Part shown: positions 42,950-52,376 of the stretch, piece after piece | Numbering within the stretch: position 1 is the stretch's first letter | Layout: each line of letters begins with the position of its first letter | Origin: Sva-07 sp963698435 | GTDB taxonomy: Bacteria > Actinomycetota > Acidimicrobiia > Acidimicrobiales > Ilumatobacteraceae | Direction: 5' to 3' | Length of the DNA: 64,000 nt | Assembly (NCBI GenBank): GCA_963698435.1 | Contig: CAVOQV010000008.1 | Span: 62,001-126,000 of the forward strand | Notes under the pieces: generated by a model | Told to the model about the DNA's origin: nothing | Seen by the model: the letters and a program-made list of their open reading frames with translations, nothing else | Databases searched by the model: none | Made by a program: the position numbers and the translations under genes

Positions 42950-44168
42950 CGAGTTGCGCAGGCACACGCGCGACGCCACCCCGGTCGACGACGCGCCACC
43001 CGATCGCCACCGACGGCTCCTGGTGCTCGGTGCGCTGATGATCGCCCTGCTCGGCGTGGCCGGAGCAGCCGTGTACGTCGCCACCAACGAAGAACCCCTG
43101 CCTCCCAAACCCGACATCCCGCTCGATGCCTGGGTGCCGTATTGGGCGCTCGATGCATCGCTGCCCGATGCTCGCCAGCGGGTTCCGTCGATGCGCGAGG
43201 TGTCGCCCTTCTGGTTCAACTCCGTCGGAGTCGACCAGATCGTCGTCGATCCGAATGCGTCAGCGGAGTTGACGGCTGAGTTCATGGACACCGTCAAGGG
43301 CCTCGACGTCGACGTGGTGCCCTCGATCATCGACGCGCTCCCGGCCGGCGAGATGGCTGCGATCCTCGCCGACCCTGCCACGCGCTCCGAGCACGTTGCG
43401 ACGATTCGTGCATTCGCTGCGGACGGCGGCTACGACGGCATCGACATCGACTATGAGCAGTTCGCGTTCGCCGATGGGCGCGACACCTGGGCGACCACGC
43501 GGCCGAACTGGGTGGCGTTCATCGAAGAGCTGGCCGCAGCACTGCACGCCGACGGGCGATCGCTCACCGTGAGCATCCCACCGGTGTACGACGGAGGCCG
43601 GACCGGCGACAGCGGTTACTGGGTGTACGACTACGGCGCGATCATCGACCACGTCGACCGGATCCGCATCATGACCTACGACTTCTCCGTCGGCCAGCCC
43701 GGCCCGATCGCACCACTCGAGTGGGTCGAGACGGCGATCACGGGCAGTATCGAGGCCGCCGGGTCGCCGGACAAGCTCGTCCTCGGTCTGCCCGCATACG
43801 GACGCAACTGGCCCGTACGCACCAGCGGTGTGTGCCCCGCCGAGAACGTGCCGGGCCGTACCAGTGTGTCGGCACGGTCGGTCGACGAGCTGATCGAGCG
43901 GCGAGGAGCGACACCGACACCGGTCGACCAGACAGGGGAGTGGGAGTTCGAGTACGACCTCGAGGTGAGCGATGGCGCGACGACCTGCGTCCAACGCCGA
44001 AAGGTCCACTATGTCGACGGCGACGGCATCGCACTCAGGATGGACCTCGCCCGGCAGTATCGACTCGACGGCGTGGCGCTGTGGGCATTCGGGTTCGACG
44101 ATCCGGCGGTGTGGGACGCCATCTTGCCGACCGTCGCCGATCCCAACGCACCGGCGACAACCGAGTAG
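42855..44168 (+). CDS. Membrane-anchored GH18-like glycosidase
   Basis: A cytoplasmic Arg-rich stretch is followed by a membrane anchor (LLVLGALMIALLGVAGAAVYV) and a GH18-like barrel with DGIDIDYEQF (the DxxDxDxE catalytic pattern, Glu as acid). RIMTYDFSVGQPGP and GLPAYGRNW are typical of spore/cell-wall GH18 enzymes such as YaaH/SleL. Action on peptidoglycan or chitin-like glycans outside the cell is inferred. ATG 42855 overlaps the HAD gene by 95 nt, and its first ~30 residues are low-complexity; TTG 42954 (about 404 residues) is a good alternative. Confidence 0.82.
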   Translation: MSSPSLPPPGSPSSTRSSASKSPTSAVFEPADELRRHTRDATPVDDAPPDRHRRLLVLGALMIALLGVAGAAVYVATNEEPLPPKPDIPLDAWVPYWALDASLPDARQRVPSMREVSPFWFNSVGVDQIVVDPNASAELTAEFMDTVKGLDVDVVPSIIDALPAGEMAAILADPATRSEHVATIRAFAADGGYDGIDIDYEQFAFADGRDTWATTRPNWVAFIEELAAALHADGRSLTVSIPPVYDGGRTGDSGYWVYDYGAIIDHVDRIRIMTYDFSVGQPGPIAPLEWVETAITGSIEAAGSPDKLVLGLPAYGRNWPVRTSGVCPAENVPGRTSVSARSVDELIERRGATPTPVDQTGEWEFEYDLEVSDGATTCVQRRKVHYVDGDGIALRMDLARQYRLDGVALWAFGFDDPAVWDAILPTVADPNAPATTE

Positions 44169-44177
44169 AACGATCAG

Positions 44178-45410
44178 ATGACAGTCGGCGAAGCATGGAT
44201 CATCGACGCGGTGCGTTCGCCCCGCGGCATCGGCAAGCAGGGCAAGGGCAGCTTGGCCCACCTGCACCCACAGAGGATTCTCGGGCAGGTGCTCAACGGG
44301 CTCCGTGACCGGGTGGGGTTCGATCCCGTCGACGTCGACGACGTCGTGTGCGGCAACGGCTCCCACGCCGGTGACCACGCACACGACATCGGCAGGATGG
44401 CCGTGCTCGATGCCGGCTGGCCGATTTCGGTTCCGGGCGTCACGCTGAACCGCTTCTGCGGTTCCGGGCAGCAGGCGGTCACGTTCGCGGCGATGGGTGT
44501 CGGCGCCGGTCACCAGGACCTCGTGGTCGGTGCGGGCGTCGAGTCGATGAGCCGTCCGGCGCGCAACGACACCGATGGATTCCACGCCAACAACGAGCAC
44601 CTTCTGCAGACCCACCCCCAGATTCCGCAGGGGTTGTCCGCCGATCTGATCGCCACACTCGACGGATACACGCGCGTCGAGGTCGATGCACTCGGTCTCG
44701 AGAGCCAGCACCGGGCGGCGGCCGCCATCGCCGAGGGACGATTCGATCGCAGCCTGATCACGATCCGCAACGATGACGGCACCGTGGCGCTCGACCACGA
44801 GGAGTATCCGCGCCCGGACACGACTGCCGAGGGGCTTGCGGCGCTGCACCCCAGCTTCGCCAAGTTCGTCGACTTCACGTTCGAGCAGAGCGAACTGACG
44901 ATGGCGCAGCTGATGGCGCAGAAGTACCCGGGCGTCGAGCTCCACAACGTGCACCACGCCGGCAACAGCTCGGGTGTGGTCGACGGTGCGGGAGCGGTGC
45001 TCGTGGCGTCACCCGACTACGCCAAGGCGCACGGGCTCACCCCGCGGGCGCGCATCGTGATGTCGGCCGTCGCCGCGGACGAGCCGCTGATCATGCTCAC
45101 CGCGCCGGGACCGGCTGCCAACAAGTGTCTCGAGCGAGCCGGCATGACCGTCGACGACATCGACCTGTTCGAGGTGAACGAGGCGTTCGCCTCGGTCGTG
45201 CTGCGGTTCCTCCGTGACACCGGTGCGAACCCACTCAACGTCAACGTGAACGGCGGCGCGATCGCCCTCGGCCACCCGATCGGCGCGACGGGCGCCATGC
45301 TGATCGGCACGCTGATCGACGAACTCGAACGCCGCGACCTCCAAACGGGGCTGGTGGCGATGTGCACCGGCGGTGGCATGGGCACCGCCACGATCATCGA
45401 ACGAATCTGA
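44178..45410 (+). CDS. Acetyl-CoA acetyltransferase/3-ketoacyl-CoA thiolase
   Basis: This 410-residue thiolase has Cys94 in LNRFCGSGQQAV, NEAFASVVLRF, GGAIALGHPIGATGAM and CTGGGMGTA. All catalytic residues are present. It is closer to FadA/FadI-type ketothiolases than its neighbour at 39.6 kb (different insert ENNEHLLQTHPQ-like region). It ends the ccr-HAD-GH18-thiolase run, 9 nt after the GH18 stop. Beta-oxidation or C4 assimilation are both possible. Confidence 0.92.
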   Translation: MTVGEAWIIDAVRSPRGIGKQGKGSLAHLHPQRILGQVLNGLRDRVGFDPVDVDDVVCGNGSHAGDHAHDIGRMAVLDAGWPISVPGVTLNRFCGSGQQAVTFAAMGVGAGHQDLVVGAGVESMSRPARNDTDGFHANNEHLLQTHPQIPQGLSADLIATLDGYTRVEVDALGLESQHRAAAAIAEGRFDRSLITIRNDDGTVALDHEEYPRPDTTAEGLAALHPSFAKFVDFTFEQSELTMAQLMAQKYPGVELHNVHHAGNSSGVVDGAGAVLVASPDYAKAHGLTPRARIVMSAVAADEPLIMLTAPGPAANKCLERAGMTVDDIDLFEVNEAFASVVLRFLRDTGANPLNVNVNGGAIALGHPIGATGAMLIGTLIDELERRDLQTGLVAMCTGGGMGTATIIERI

Positions 45411-45439
45411 CCGAGGCGGCTGGTCGGCCCCAGGAGAGG

Positions 45440-46516
45440 TCAGCTGTACTGATCGAGGATGGTCGTCTCGGTCACGCGGCTGAGCGTGTCGCGAATCGCC
45501 CGTGCGGTCGCCTCGTCGACACCGTCGACGACCAACAGGTCCTCAACCGTGGCCCGTTGCAGCTTCGCGAGCCCGCCGAAGTGGTCGGCGACCGCACCCG
45601 CCGTCGACGACGGAAGCCGGCTCACCCGATGCAGCAGGCGCATGCCCTTCGGCGCGACCTCCTGGGCGAGGTCGGTGGAGTCGCGGTCCGGTGAGAGCGC
45701 ATCGGCGGTGAGTCGAAGGTTGGACACCTCGTCGTCGGACAGCTGCGACATGCCCGTGAGTGCGTCGGCGACGGACCGCCCGGGCGGCAGGTAGTCGGCG
45801 ACGACGAGATCGAGTTCGTCGTCGATCTCGCCGTACAGCTCGTCGAGCTGGAGACGCAACAGTCGGGCGTCGATGCCGAGCTCGATGATCATCGTCTCGA
45901 TTTCGTCGGCGATGCGATGAACCATCTCGCCGCGCTGGATGACGGCGACGACGTCGCGAAGGGTGACGACGTCTTCGACTTCGACCGCGGTGAGATTGGT
46001 GATCGCGTCATCGAGGCGCACCTTGTACCGCTCGAGGGTCTGCAACGCCTGATTGGCCCGATCGAGCAGGTGCCCGACCTCCTGGAGCTGGCGCTTGCTA
46101 CCACCGGCGTACACGTTGATGACGCCCATCTCCTCGCTCGCCGACACGACGGGGACGTCGAGGGATCGAGCGACTCGTTCTGCGGTGCGGTGGCGTGTGC
46201 CGGTCTCGCTGGTGGGCACCGATGGATCAGGGACGAGGTGCACGTTCGCCCGGGCGATGCGGCCGCCGTCGCTCGACAGGATGATGGCGCCGTCCATCTT
46301 CGCCAGCTCCGACAGGCGTTGCGGGCTGTATGGCGCGTCGACGAGGAATCCTCCCGAGCAGATCGACAGCACGTCGGCGTCGTCGCTGAGTACGAGGAGC
46401 GCGCCCGCCTTGGAGCGCACGACGCGATCGATTCCATCACGCAGCGGGGTGCCGGGAGCGACGCGAGCGAGCGCGTCGCGCATCGCCTCGTTGACGCCGC
46501 CGTACCGGGAGTGCAT
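45440..46516 (-). CDS. disA: DNA integrity scanning protein, diadenylate cyclase
   Basis: This 358-residue DisA makes c-di-AMP from two ATP. The DAC domain has DGA at 75-77 (AKMDGAIIL) and RHR at 108-110 (GTRHRTAER). A helical spine follows, and a C-terminal helix-hairpin-helix DNA-binding domain (LHRVSRLPSSTAGAVADHFGGL). In other bacteria it scans branched DNA and lowers c-di-AMP on damage. It lies directly downstream of radA, a classical pairing. Confidence 0.94.
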   Translation of the reverse strand: MHSRYGGVNEAMRDALARVAPGTPLRDGIDRVVRSKAGALLVLSDDADVLSICSGGFLVDAPYSPQRLSELAKMDGAIILSSDGGRIARANVHLVPDPSVPTSETGTRHRTAERVARSLDVPVVSASEEMGVINVYAGGSKRQLQEVGHLLDRANQALQTLERYKVRLDDAITNLTAVEVEDVVTLRDVVAVIQRGEMVHRIADEIETMIIELGIDARLLRLQLDELYGEIDDELDLVVADYLPPGRSVADALTGMSQLSDDEVSNLRLTADALSPDRDSTDLAQEVAPKGMRLLHRVSRLPSSTAGAVADHFGGLAKLQRATVEDLLVVDGVDEATARAIRDTLSRVTETTILDQYS

Positions 46517-46566
46517 GACCTGATACTAGATGAGCGGGTGTTGATCCCGTCCGAGAGATCTCGGAG

Positions 46567-47958
46567 TCACCCCGCGGGGCGCAACCCGCGCGGCGCCGTG
46601 TGCGCACCGAGCCCCGACGCAGCGATCGCCTCGGTGAGCGTTGCCGCTCGGATCACCTCGATGTCGGCGTCGCAGGCGGGCGAGTTCGACGGAGCGACCA
46701 CCCGCCGTAGACCGAGACGGGCCGCTTCGGTGAAGCGGCGTTGGGCCTGTCCGACCTGGCGCAGCTCGCCGCCGAGCCCGACCTCGCCGAACACCGCGAG
46801 ATCAGCTGGTAACGGCTGGTCGCGAACGGCGCTGACGACCGCCAGGCACACGCCGAGGTCGAGTCCTGGTTCGCTGAGCTTCACCCCGCCGGCGGTGGAT
46901 GCGTAGACGTCCTGATCGCCGACCTGGATCCGTGATCTGCGACCGAGGACCGCCATCAGCATCGAGAGCCTGGCGCCCTCGAGGCCGAGGGCGCTGCGGC
47001 GTGGCGGAACTCCCGGCACGCTCGGGCTGGCGAGCGCCTGTACCTCGACCACGATCGGTCGCTGGCCTTCCATGGTCGGCACGACGGCCGAACCGGGGAC
47101 CCCGGTGCGGCGATCGGCCAGGAACAGCGACGATGCGTCCGGTACGGCGATGAGGCCCGCCGTCGCCATCTCGAAGAGCCCCAGTTCGTTGGTGGGCCCG
47201 AAGCGGTGTTTCGAGGCGCGCAGCAGTCGCAGGGCGTGGTGGCGGTCGCCTTCGAACTGCAGCACGGTGTCGACGACGTGTTCGAGCACTCGCGGTCCGG
47301 CGAGGCCGCCTTCCTTGGTGACGTGGCCGACCAGCACGATCGACACGTCGCGCTCCTTGGCTTCGTTGACGAGCCGGTGGGCGCAGCCGCGGACCTGGCC
47401 GACACTGCCCGGGAGCGATCCGAGACCCGGGTCCGACACCGTCTGGATCGAGTCGATCACCACCAGCTCGGGGCGGATGCGCTCGATCGCGTCGAGGATG
47501 TGCGGCAGTGACGTCTCGGCGTGGAGCCAGAGGTCGTCGCGGGTGGCGCCGAGCCGTTCGGCGCGCCGCTTCACCTGCTGGGCGCTCTCCTCGGCGGTGA
47601 CGTACAGGGTCGGGCCGCGCCAACCGGCGAGGAGCTGGAGCAACAGCGTGCTCTTCCCGATGCCCGGCTCGCCGCCGAGCAGCGTGACCGACCCGGCGAC
47701 GAGGCCGCCGCCGAGCACGCGGTCGAGCTCGTCGATCGTGGTCGTGCGGGGGTCGCCGTGCTCGGTCCCGACCTCACCGATCCGGGTCGGCCCGGGCCGC
47801 GACGAAGCCTGGACGGGCGTACCGGGGGTTCCGGCGACCTCGACGTCTTCGACGAGGGTGTTCCAGTCGCCGCATCCGGAGCAGCGGCCCGACCATTTCG
47901 GATGCGAGGTGCCACACTCGCTGCAGACGTGGACCAACTTCGCTCGACTCGATGCCAT
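46567..47958 (-). CDS. radA: DNA repair protein RadA (Sms)
   Basis: This 463-residue RadA has a four-Cys zinc finger (CSECGTSHPKWSGRCSGCG), Walker A GGEPGIGKSTLLLQ, the RadA motif KHRFGPTNELG (usually KNRFG), and a C-terminal Lon-like domain. It processes recombination intermediates as a hexameric helicase. ATG 47958 is used; upstream sequence in this frame is unlike RadA. It is co-directional with disA (50 nt apart), which interacts with RadA functionally in other species. Confidence 0.95.
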   Translation of the reverse strand: MASSRAKLVHVCSECGTSHPKWSGRCSGCGDWNTLVEDVEVAGTPGTPVQASSRPGPTRIGEVGTEHGDPRTTTIDELDRVLGGGLVAGSVTLLGGEPGIGKSTLLLQLLAGWRGPTLYVTAEESAQQVKRRAERLGATRDDLWLHAETSLPHILDAIERIRPELVVIDSIQTVSDPGLGSLPGSVGQVRGCAHRLVNEAKERDVSIVLVGHVTKEGGLAGPRVLEHVVDTVLQFEGDRHHALRLLRASKHRFGPTNELGLFEMATAGLIAVPDASSLFLADRRTGVPGSAVVPTMEGQRPIVVEVQALASPSVPGVPPRRSALGLEGARLSMLMAVLGRRSRIQVGDQDVYASTAGGVKLSEPGLDLGVCLAVVSAVRDQPLPADLAVFGEVGLGGELRQVGQAQRRFTEAARLGLRRVVAPSNSPACDADIEVIRAATLTEAIAASGLGAHTAPRGLRPAG

Positions 47959-48002
47959 GGCGCCATCATGACGAGGCCCTGTCACACAGTTGGAGTGCAC
48001 CA

Positions 48003-48013
48003 GGGTCAGACCC
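48003..48013. repeat. GGGTCAGACCC palindromic motif
   Basis: GGGTCAGACCC lies in the 62-nt gap between the radA start and the DsbA-like stop, 8 nt past that stop. It is another copy of the short motif seen at 1963 and 20920. Confidence 0.45.
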
Positions 48014-48020
48014 CGGCGCG

Positions 48021-48731
48021 TCAGTCGAAGGAGACGACCTTGCCGCGGTTGATGCTGACCCAGTCGCGGGCCTCGAGGTACGGGCGGAACCGGTCGGCGA
48101 TCACCTGGCCGTGGTGACGGCTCTTGGGGCGTTGCAGCTCGAAGAGGTACGGGAACTCGAGCCACGCCGTCGTGGCCTCCCACAACCGCACCGCAGCGGG
48201 TCCCTCCGGTGGATCGAGCACGACCGGGCCGAACAGGCACTCGGGATCGCCCTCGTCGTCGAGGAATTCGGGGAAGAAGAGCGTCGGAACCCCGTACCCG
48301 CCCGCCGCAACGACCCGATCGTGCTCGCGGCGGACCTCGTCGTGCGTCGTCGGATCCGCGATCGCTTCGTCGACGACAGCGGGATCGAGCCCGAGCTCCT
48401 CCAGGAGGTGGCGCGCAACCGCGGGGTCGTGCGGTCGGTGGCCCTCTTCGTGCAACGCTCGCCCGGCTCGTTCGTACCACCGGTCGAGGTCGTGCGGACT
48501 CGACCGCCGCAGCAGTGCGCCGATCCGCATCATCGACCAGCCGTAGGACCACTCGCGTTCCCAGGGGTGCTTCTTCCCCTCGGCTCGATTGATCTCCTCG
48601 AGACTGAAGAATTTCCAGTCGACCTCGATACCGGTCTGGCGGCGGACCTCGCGGATCCACTTCGACGTCTGGTACGCGAACGGGCACATCACATCGAAGT
48701 GGAAGTCGACTCGGGTCGGCGGGTCGGGCAT
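48021..48731 (-). CDS. DsbA-family oxidoreductase-like protein
   Basis: This 236-residue thioredoxin-fold protein begins VDFHFDVMCPFAYQTSKW; the usual CxxC is CPFA, with one Cys, as in the 2-hydroxychromene-2-carboxylate isomerase/FrnE-type DsbA group. No signal peptide is present, so it is probably cytosolic. GYGVPTLFFPE carries the cis-Pro. Substrate and function are unknown. It forms a minus-strand run with radA and the lipoprotein gene upstream. Confidence 0.85.
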   Translation of the reverse strand: MPDPPTRVDFHFDVMCPFAYQTSKWIREVRRQTGIEVDWKFFSLEEINRAEGKKHPWEREWSYGWSMMRIGALLRRSSPHDLDRWYERAGRALHEEGHRPHDPAVARHLLEELGLDPAVVDEAIADPTTHDEVRREHDRVVAAGGYGVPTLFFPEFLDDEGDPECLFGPVVLDPPEGPAAVRLWEATTAWLEFPYLFELQRPKSRHHGQVIADRFRPYLEARDWVSINRGKVVSFD

Positions 48732-48756
48732 CCCCTCAGGTTGTCACAGACGGGGT

Positions 48757-49554
48757 TCAGCCCGTGGGCCGGGGGCGCCGCGACGAGCGCCGACGGGTGC
48801 GCTGCCAGCGCACCCACACGACGTAGCCGATGAACAGCGTCATGAACGCCACCCACGCAACCAACGCCACCAACGCGAGGACCGACAACGGCCGAGCCCA
48901 CCAGCGATCGTCCCCCGGCGACTGGACCGAAACGGCGCGCCAGTCGAGGATCGTGCCGTCGGTCGGGGCGATCCACTCCAGGCGGTTGTCGCCGAGTCGG
49001 GTGCCGTTGGTCTCGGCGGCGTCGATCTCGCCGGGCAGTTCCGCTCTGATCACCGCGAAGATCGACGACTCCGGGGTTGCGCCACTCGCAGCGATCTGTT
49101 CTGCGAACGGCACCGAGCCGACGGCTGCGATCAGGTCCTCGTCAGCGAAGCTCTCGAACCCATCGGGCAGACCGAGCAGGCCGGTGAGTCGGGTCGTGGT
49201 GTCCTCGCCGCTGGTGTTGCGTGTCACCGCCATCTGATTGAACGGTGGCCCGATGCTGTTGAGCAGGTTGGTCGCTTCGGCATCGGAGGTGAAGCGATGC
49301 GTCAACGTGATCGTCAATCCGCCGTCAGGCAGCGGCGTCGGTCCATCGATCGCCCACCCGGCTGCCGTGATGTCGTCGGTCGCCAGTTCGTCGGCCAGCG
49401 TCGGGACGGCAGCCACGACGTCGGCATCGGCGGTGGCGATCACCGTGATCGTGCCGGTGCCGTCCGGTTCGACGACCATGTCGACGCTGATGTCGACGCG
49501 GCAGCCGGCAAGTGCGGCAACACACACGCACAGAGCCAGGACGCGTCGGATCAC
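48757..49554 (-). CDS. LppM-like lipoprotein (DUF3153)
   Basis: This 265-residue envelope protein starts with a lipoprotein signal (MIRRVLALCVCVAALAGC), has a long beta-rich ectodomain (VDISVDMVVEPDGTGTITV…), and ends in a membrane helix (VLALVALVAWVAFMTLFIGYVVWV) and an Arg-rich tail. This layout matches LppM, a mycobacterial surface protein linked to phagosome traffic. Function here is unknown; a C-terminal anchor next to an N-terminal lipid would be unusual if both are used. Confidence 0.8.
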   Translation of the reverse strand: MIRRVLALCVCVAALAGCRVDISVDMVVEPDGTGTITVIATADADVVAAVPTLADELATDDITAAGWAIDGPTPLPDGGLTITLTHRFTSDAEATNLLNSIGPPFNQMAVTRNTSGEDTTTRLTGLLGLPDGFESFADEDLIAAVGSVPFAEQIAASGATPESSIFAVIRAELPGEIDAAETNGTRLGDNRLEWIAPTDGTILDWRAVSVQSPGDDRWWARPLSVLALVALVAWVAFMTLFIGYVVWVRWQRTRRRSSRRPRPTG

Positions 49555-49609
49555 GAAGACGAGTATGGCCGACGAGCGTCGATGAGATCTGGACTGCGGG
49601 GTCGGGTGA

Positions 49610-52213
49610 TCAGGTCAGCTCGGGCGGCGGCAGCTCACCATCACCGTTGGCCGGCGGAACCGGCTTCTCGGTGGCCGTCGTCGCCAGTTCGACCGACGCC
49701 GGAGGCACGAAGCCTTCGACCGCAGTGAACACGAACCGTTTGCGACCCTCGTTGTCGGGGTCGTCCTCGGTGTCGACCACGATGATCTCGCCGGCCGAGA
49801 ACTCCTTGTAGAGGATCTTCTCGGACAGTGCGTCCTCGATGTGACGCTGGATCGCCCGGCGCATCGGACGTGCACCGAGCTGCGGGTCGTACCCGAGGTC
49901 GGCGAGCAGCTCCTTGGCCGAAGCCTTGATCTCGATGCCGAGACCTTGACCCTCGAGCTGGCCGATCAGACGCTGCGTGAGCAGGTCGACGGTCTGCAGC
50001 ACCTCGTCGCGGGACAGCTCGTGGAACACGATGGTCTCGTCGATGCGGTTGAGGAACTCGGGCCGGAAGTGGTTCTTCAGCGACTCGTTGACCTTCTCCT
50101 TCATGCGCTCGTAGCTCATCGCGGAGTCGTCGCTGGTGAAGCCGACGTTGGCCTTGCGGAGATCCTGTGTGCCGAGGTTCGAGGTCATGATCAGCACGGT
50201 GTTGCGGAAGTCGACCGATCGGCCCTGGCTGTCGGTCAGGCGACCTTCTTCCAGGATCTGCAGCAACGTGTTGAACACGTCGGGGTGCGCCTTTTCGATC
50301 TCGTCGAACAGCACCACCGAGAACGGCTTGCGTCGCACGGCCTCGGTGAGCTGACCGCCCTCTTCGTAGCCGACGTAGCCGGGAGGCGACCCGACGAGAC
50401 GGCTGACGGTGTGCTTCTCCATGTACTCGGACATGTCGAGCGTGATCAACGCCGAGTCGTCACCGAACAGGAACTCGGTGAGCGTCTTGGCGAGTTCGGT
50501 CTTGCCGACGCCGGTGGGGCCGAGGAAGATGAACGAACCCGACGGACGCTTCGGATCCTTGAGGCCCGCACGGGTACGGCGGATCGACTGCGACACGGCG
50601 GCGACGGCCTGCTCCTGGCCGATGATCCGCTTGTGGATGTTCTCCTCCATCTTGAGGAGCCGCTCGGTCTCCTCCTCGGTGAGCTTGTACACCGGGATGC
50701 CGGTCCACAGCGAGAGCACCTCGGCAACCGCCTCTTCGTCGACCTCGTCGAACAGGTCGACGCCTTCGGCCTTGACCTCGGTCTCCTTCTCGGCCTTCTC
50801 CTCGAGCAGGGCCTTCTCCTGGTCGCGCAGACGACCGGCTTCTTCGAACTGCTGCTCTTCGACGGCGCGCTTCTTGGCCTCTTGCACGTCGTTGAGCTTG
50901 GTCTCGATCTCGCGCAGATCCGGCGGGGTCGCCATGCGCTTGATGCGCAGTCGCGAGCCGGCCTCGTCGATGAGGTCGATCGCCTTGTCCGGCAGGTGAC
51001 GGTCGGAGATGTAGCGGTCGGCGAGGTTGGCCGCCGCGACGAGCGCCTGGTCGGTGATCGTGACCCGGTGGTGCGCCTCGTACTGGTCGCGGATGCCCTT
51101 GAGGATCTCGATCGTGTGAGCGAGCGTCGGCTCGTCGACCTTGACCGGCTGGAACCGACGTTCGAGCGCGGCGTCCTTCTCGACGTGCTTGCGGTACTCG
51201 TCGATCGTCGTGGCACCGATGGTCTGCAGCTCGCCGCGTGCGAGCATCGGCTTGAGGATCGACGCGGCGTCGATGGCGCCTTCGGCTGCACCGGCGCCGA
51301 CGAGCGTGTGGATCTCGTCGATGAACAGCAAGATGTCGCCGCGGGTCTTGATCTCCTTGAGCACCTTCTTCAAGCGTTCCTCGAAGTCGCCGCGGTAACG
51401 CGAGCCGGCAACGAGTGCGCCGAGGTCGAGCGTGTAGAGCTGCTTGTCGGTGAGCGTGTCGGGCACGTCGTTGTTGACGATCTTCTGAGCGAGACCCTCG
51501 ACGATGGCGGTCTTGCCGACGCCGGGTTCGCCGATCAGCACCGGGTTGTTCTTGGTGCGTCGGGACAGGATCTGCATGACGCGCTCGAGTTCGCTGCTCC
51601 GCCCGATCACCGGGTCGAGTTGACCTTCGCGGGCAGCCTGGGTGAGGTTGCGGCCGAACTGATCGAGGATCTGGCTGTTGCCACCCTTTTCGTCGTCGCC
51701 ACCCTTGCTGGCGCCGACGCCGGCACCGGCCGGAGCCTGCTCGGCGCGGCCGCCACCGGTGGAACCCGAGGGGCCCTGGTAGCCGGAGAGCAACTGGATG
51801 ACCTGCTGGCGAACGCGCGACAGGTCGGCGCCGAGCTTGACGAGCACCTGTGCAGCGACGCCCTCGCCTTCACGGATGAGCCCGAGGAGGATGTGCTCGG
51901 TGCCGATGTAGTTGTGTCCGAGCTGGAGTGCCTCACGCAGCGACAGTTCGAGCACCTTCTTCGCCCGAGGCGTGAAGGGGATGTGGCCCGACGGCGACGA
52001 GCCACCCTGACCGATGATCTCCTCGACTTGGCTGCGCACCGCTTCGAGGGAGATGCCGAGGCTCTCGAGTGCCTTTGCGGCGACGCCTTCGCCCTCGTGA
52101 ATCAGCCCGAGCAGGATGTGCTCGGTGCCGATGTAGCTGTGGTTGAGGAGACGAGCCTCCTCCTGCGCGAGCACGACGACTCGACGAGCCCGGTCAGTGA
52201 AACGTTCGAACAT
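49610..52213 (-). CDS. clpC: ATP-dependent Clp protease ATP-binding subunit ClpC
   Basis: This 867-residue AAA+ unfoldase feeds substrates to ClpP. Two N-terminal Clp repeats (HSYIGTEHILLGL twice), D1 Walker A GEPGVGKTAIVEG, a middle domain (UVR-like), D2 Walker A GPTGVGKTELAKTL, and Pup-system-independent C terminus are evident. ATG 52213 follows GGAAAGGG. Essential in actinobacteria, with McsB-like adaptors absent. No ClpP in the window. Confidence 0.96.
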   Translation of the reverse strand: MFERFTDRARRVVVLAQEEARLLNHSYIGTEHILLGLIHEGEGVAAKALESLGISLEAVRSQVEEIIGQGGSSPSGHIPFTPRAKKVLELSLREALQLGHNYIGTEHILLGLIREGEGVAAQVLVKLGADLSRVRQQVIQLLSGYQGPSGSTGGGRAEQAPAGAGVGASKGGDDEKGGNSQILDQFGRNLTQAAREGQLDPVIGRSSELERVMQILSRRTKNNPVLIGEPGVGKTAIVEGLAQKIVNNDVPDTLTDKQLYTLDLGALVAGSRYRGDFEERLKKVLKEIKTRGDILLFIDEIHTLVGAGAAEGAIDAASILKPMLARGELQTIGATTIDEYRKHVEKDAALERRFQPVKVDEPTLAHTIEILKGIRDQYEAHHRVTITDQALVAAANLADRYISDRHLPDKAIDLIDEAGSRLRIKRMATPPDLREIETKLNDVQEAKKRAVEEQQFEEAGRLRDQEKALLEEKAEKETEVKAEGVDLFDEVDEEAVAEVLSLWTGIPVYKLTEEETERLLKMEENIHKRIIGQEQAVAAVSQSIRRTRAGLKDPKRPSGSFIFLGPTGVGKTELAKTLTEFLFGDDSALITLDMSEYMEKHTVSRLVGSPPGYVGYEEGGQLTEAVRRKPFSVVLFDEIEKAHPDVFNTLLQILEEGRLTDSQGRSVDFRNTVLIMTSNLGTQDLRKANVGFTSDDSAMSYERMKEKVNESLKNHFRPEFLNRIDETIVFHELSRDEVLQTVDLLTQRLIGQLEGQGLGIEIKASAKELLADLGYDPQLGARPMRRAIQRHIEDALSEKILYKEFSAGEIIVVDTEDDPDNEGRKRFVFTAVEGFVPPASVELATTATEKPVPPANGDGELPPPELT

Positions 52214-52376
52214 GGAGTGCCCTTTCCACGAAGTGGGATTCCGTGCGTCAACCCTACCGGCGCCCGCCAGCTACCACGGTCCACGCCGGCGTGACAAAAA
52301 GATCAGCTACTCCGGGAATACGCGAGCTGCGTTCACGAGAACGGAGAAAGCCGGTGTCGGAGGGACGCGTCGCCGG
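52214..52376. other. Intergenic gap with half of a hairpin repeat
   Basis: 163 nt upstream of clpC and downstream of holB. It holds GTTCACGAGAACGG (52331-52344), the reverse complement of the 14-mer repeated at 21694 and 56421, but without a matching arm nearby. A clpC promoter is expected here; none was clearly recognised. Confidence 0.5.

Noticed and set aside
49841..52294. Long plus-strand open frame opposite clpC
   Set aside because: Antisense shadow of clpC, leucine/valine/arginine-rich with no domain.
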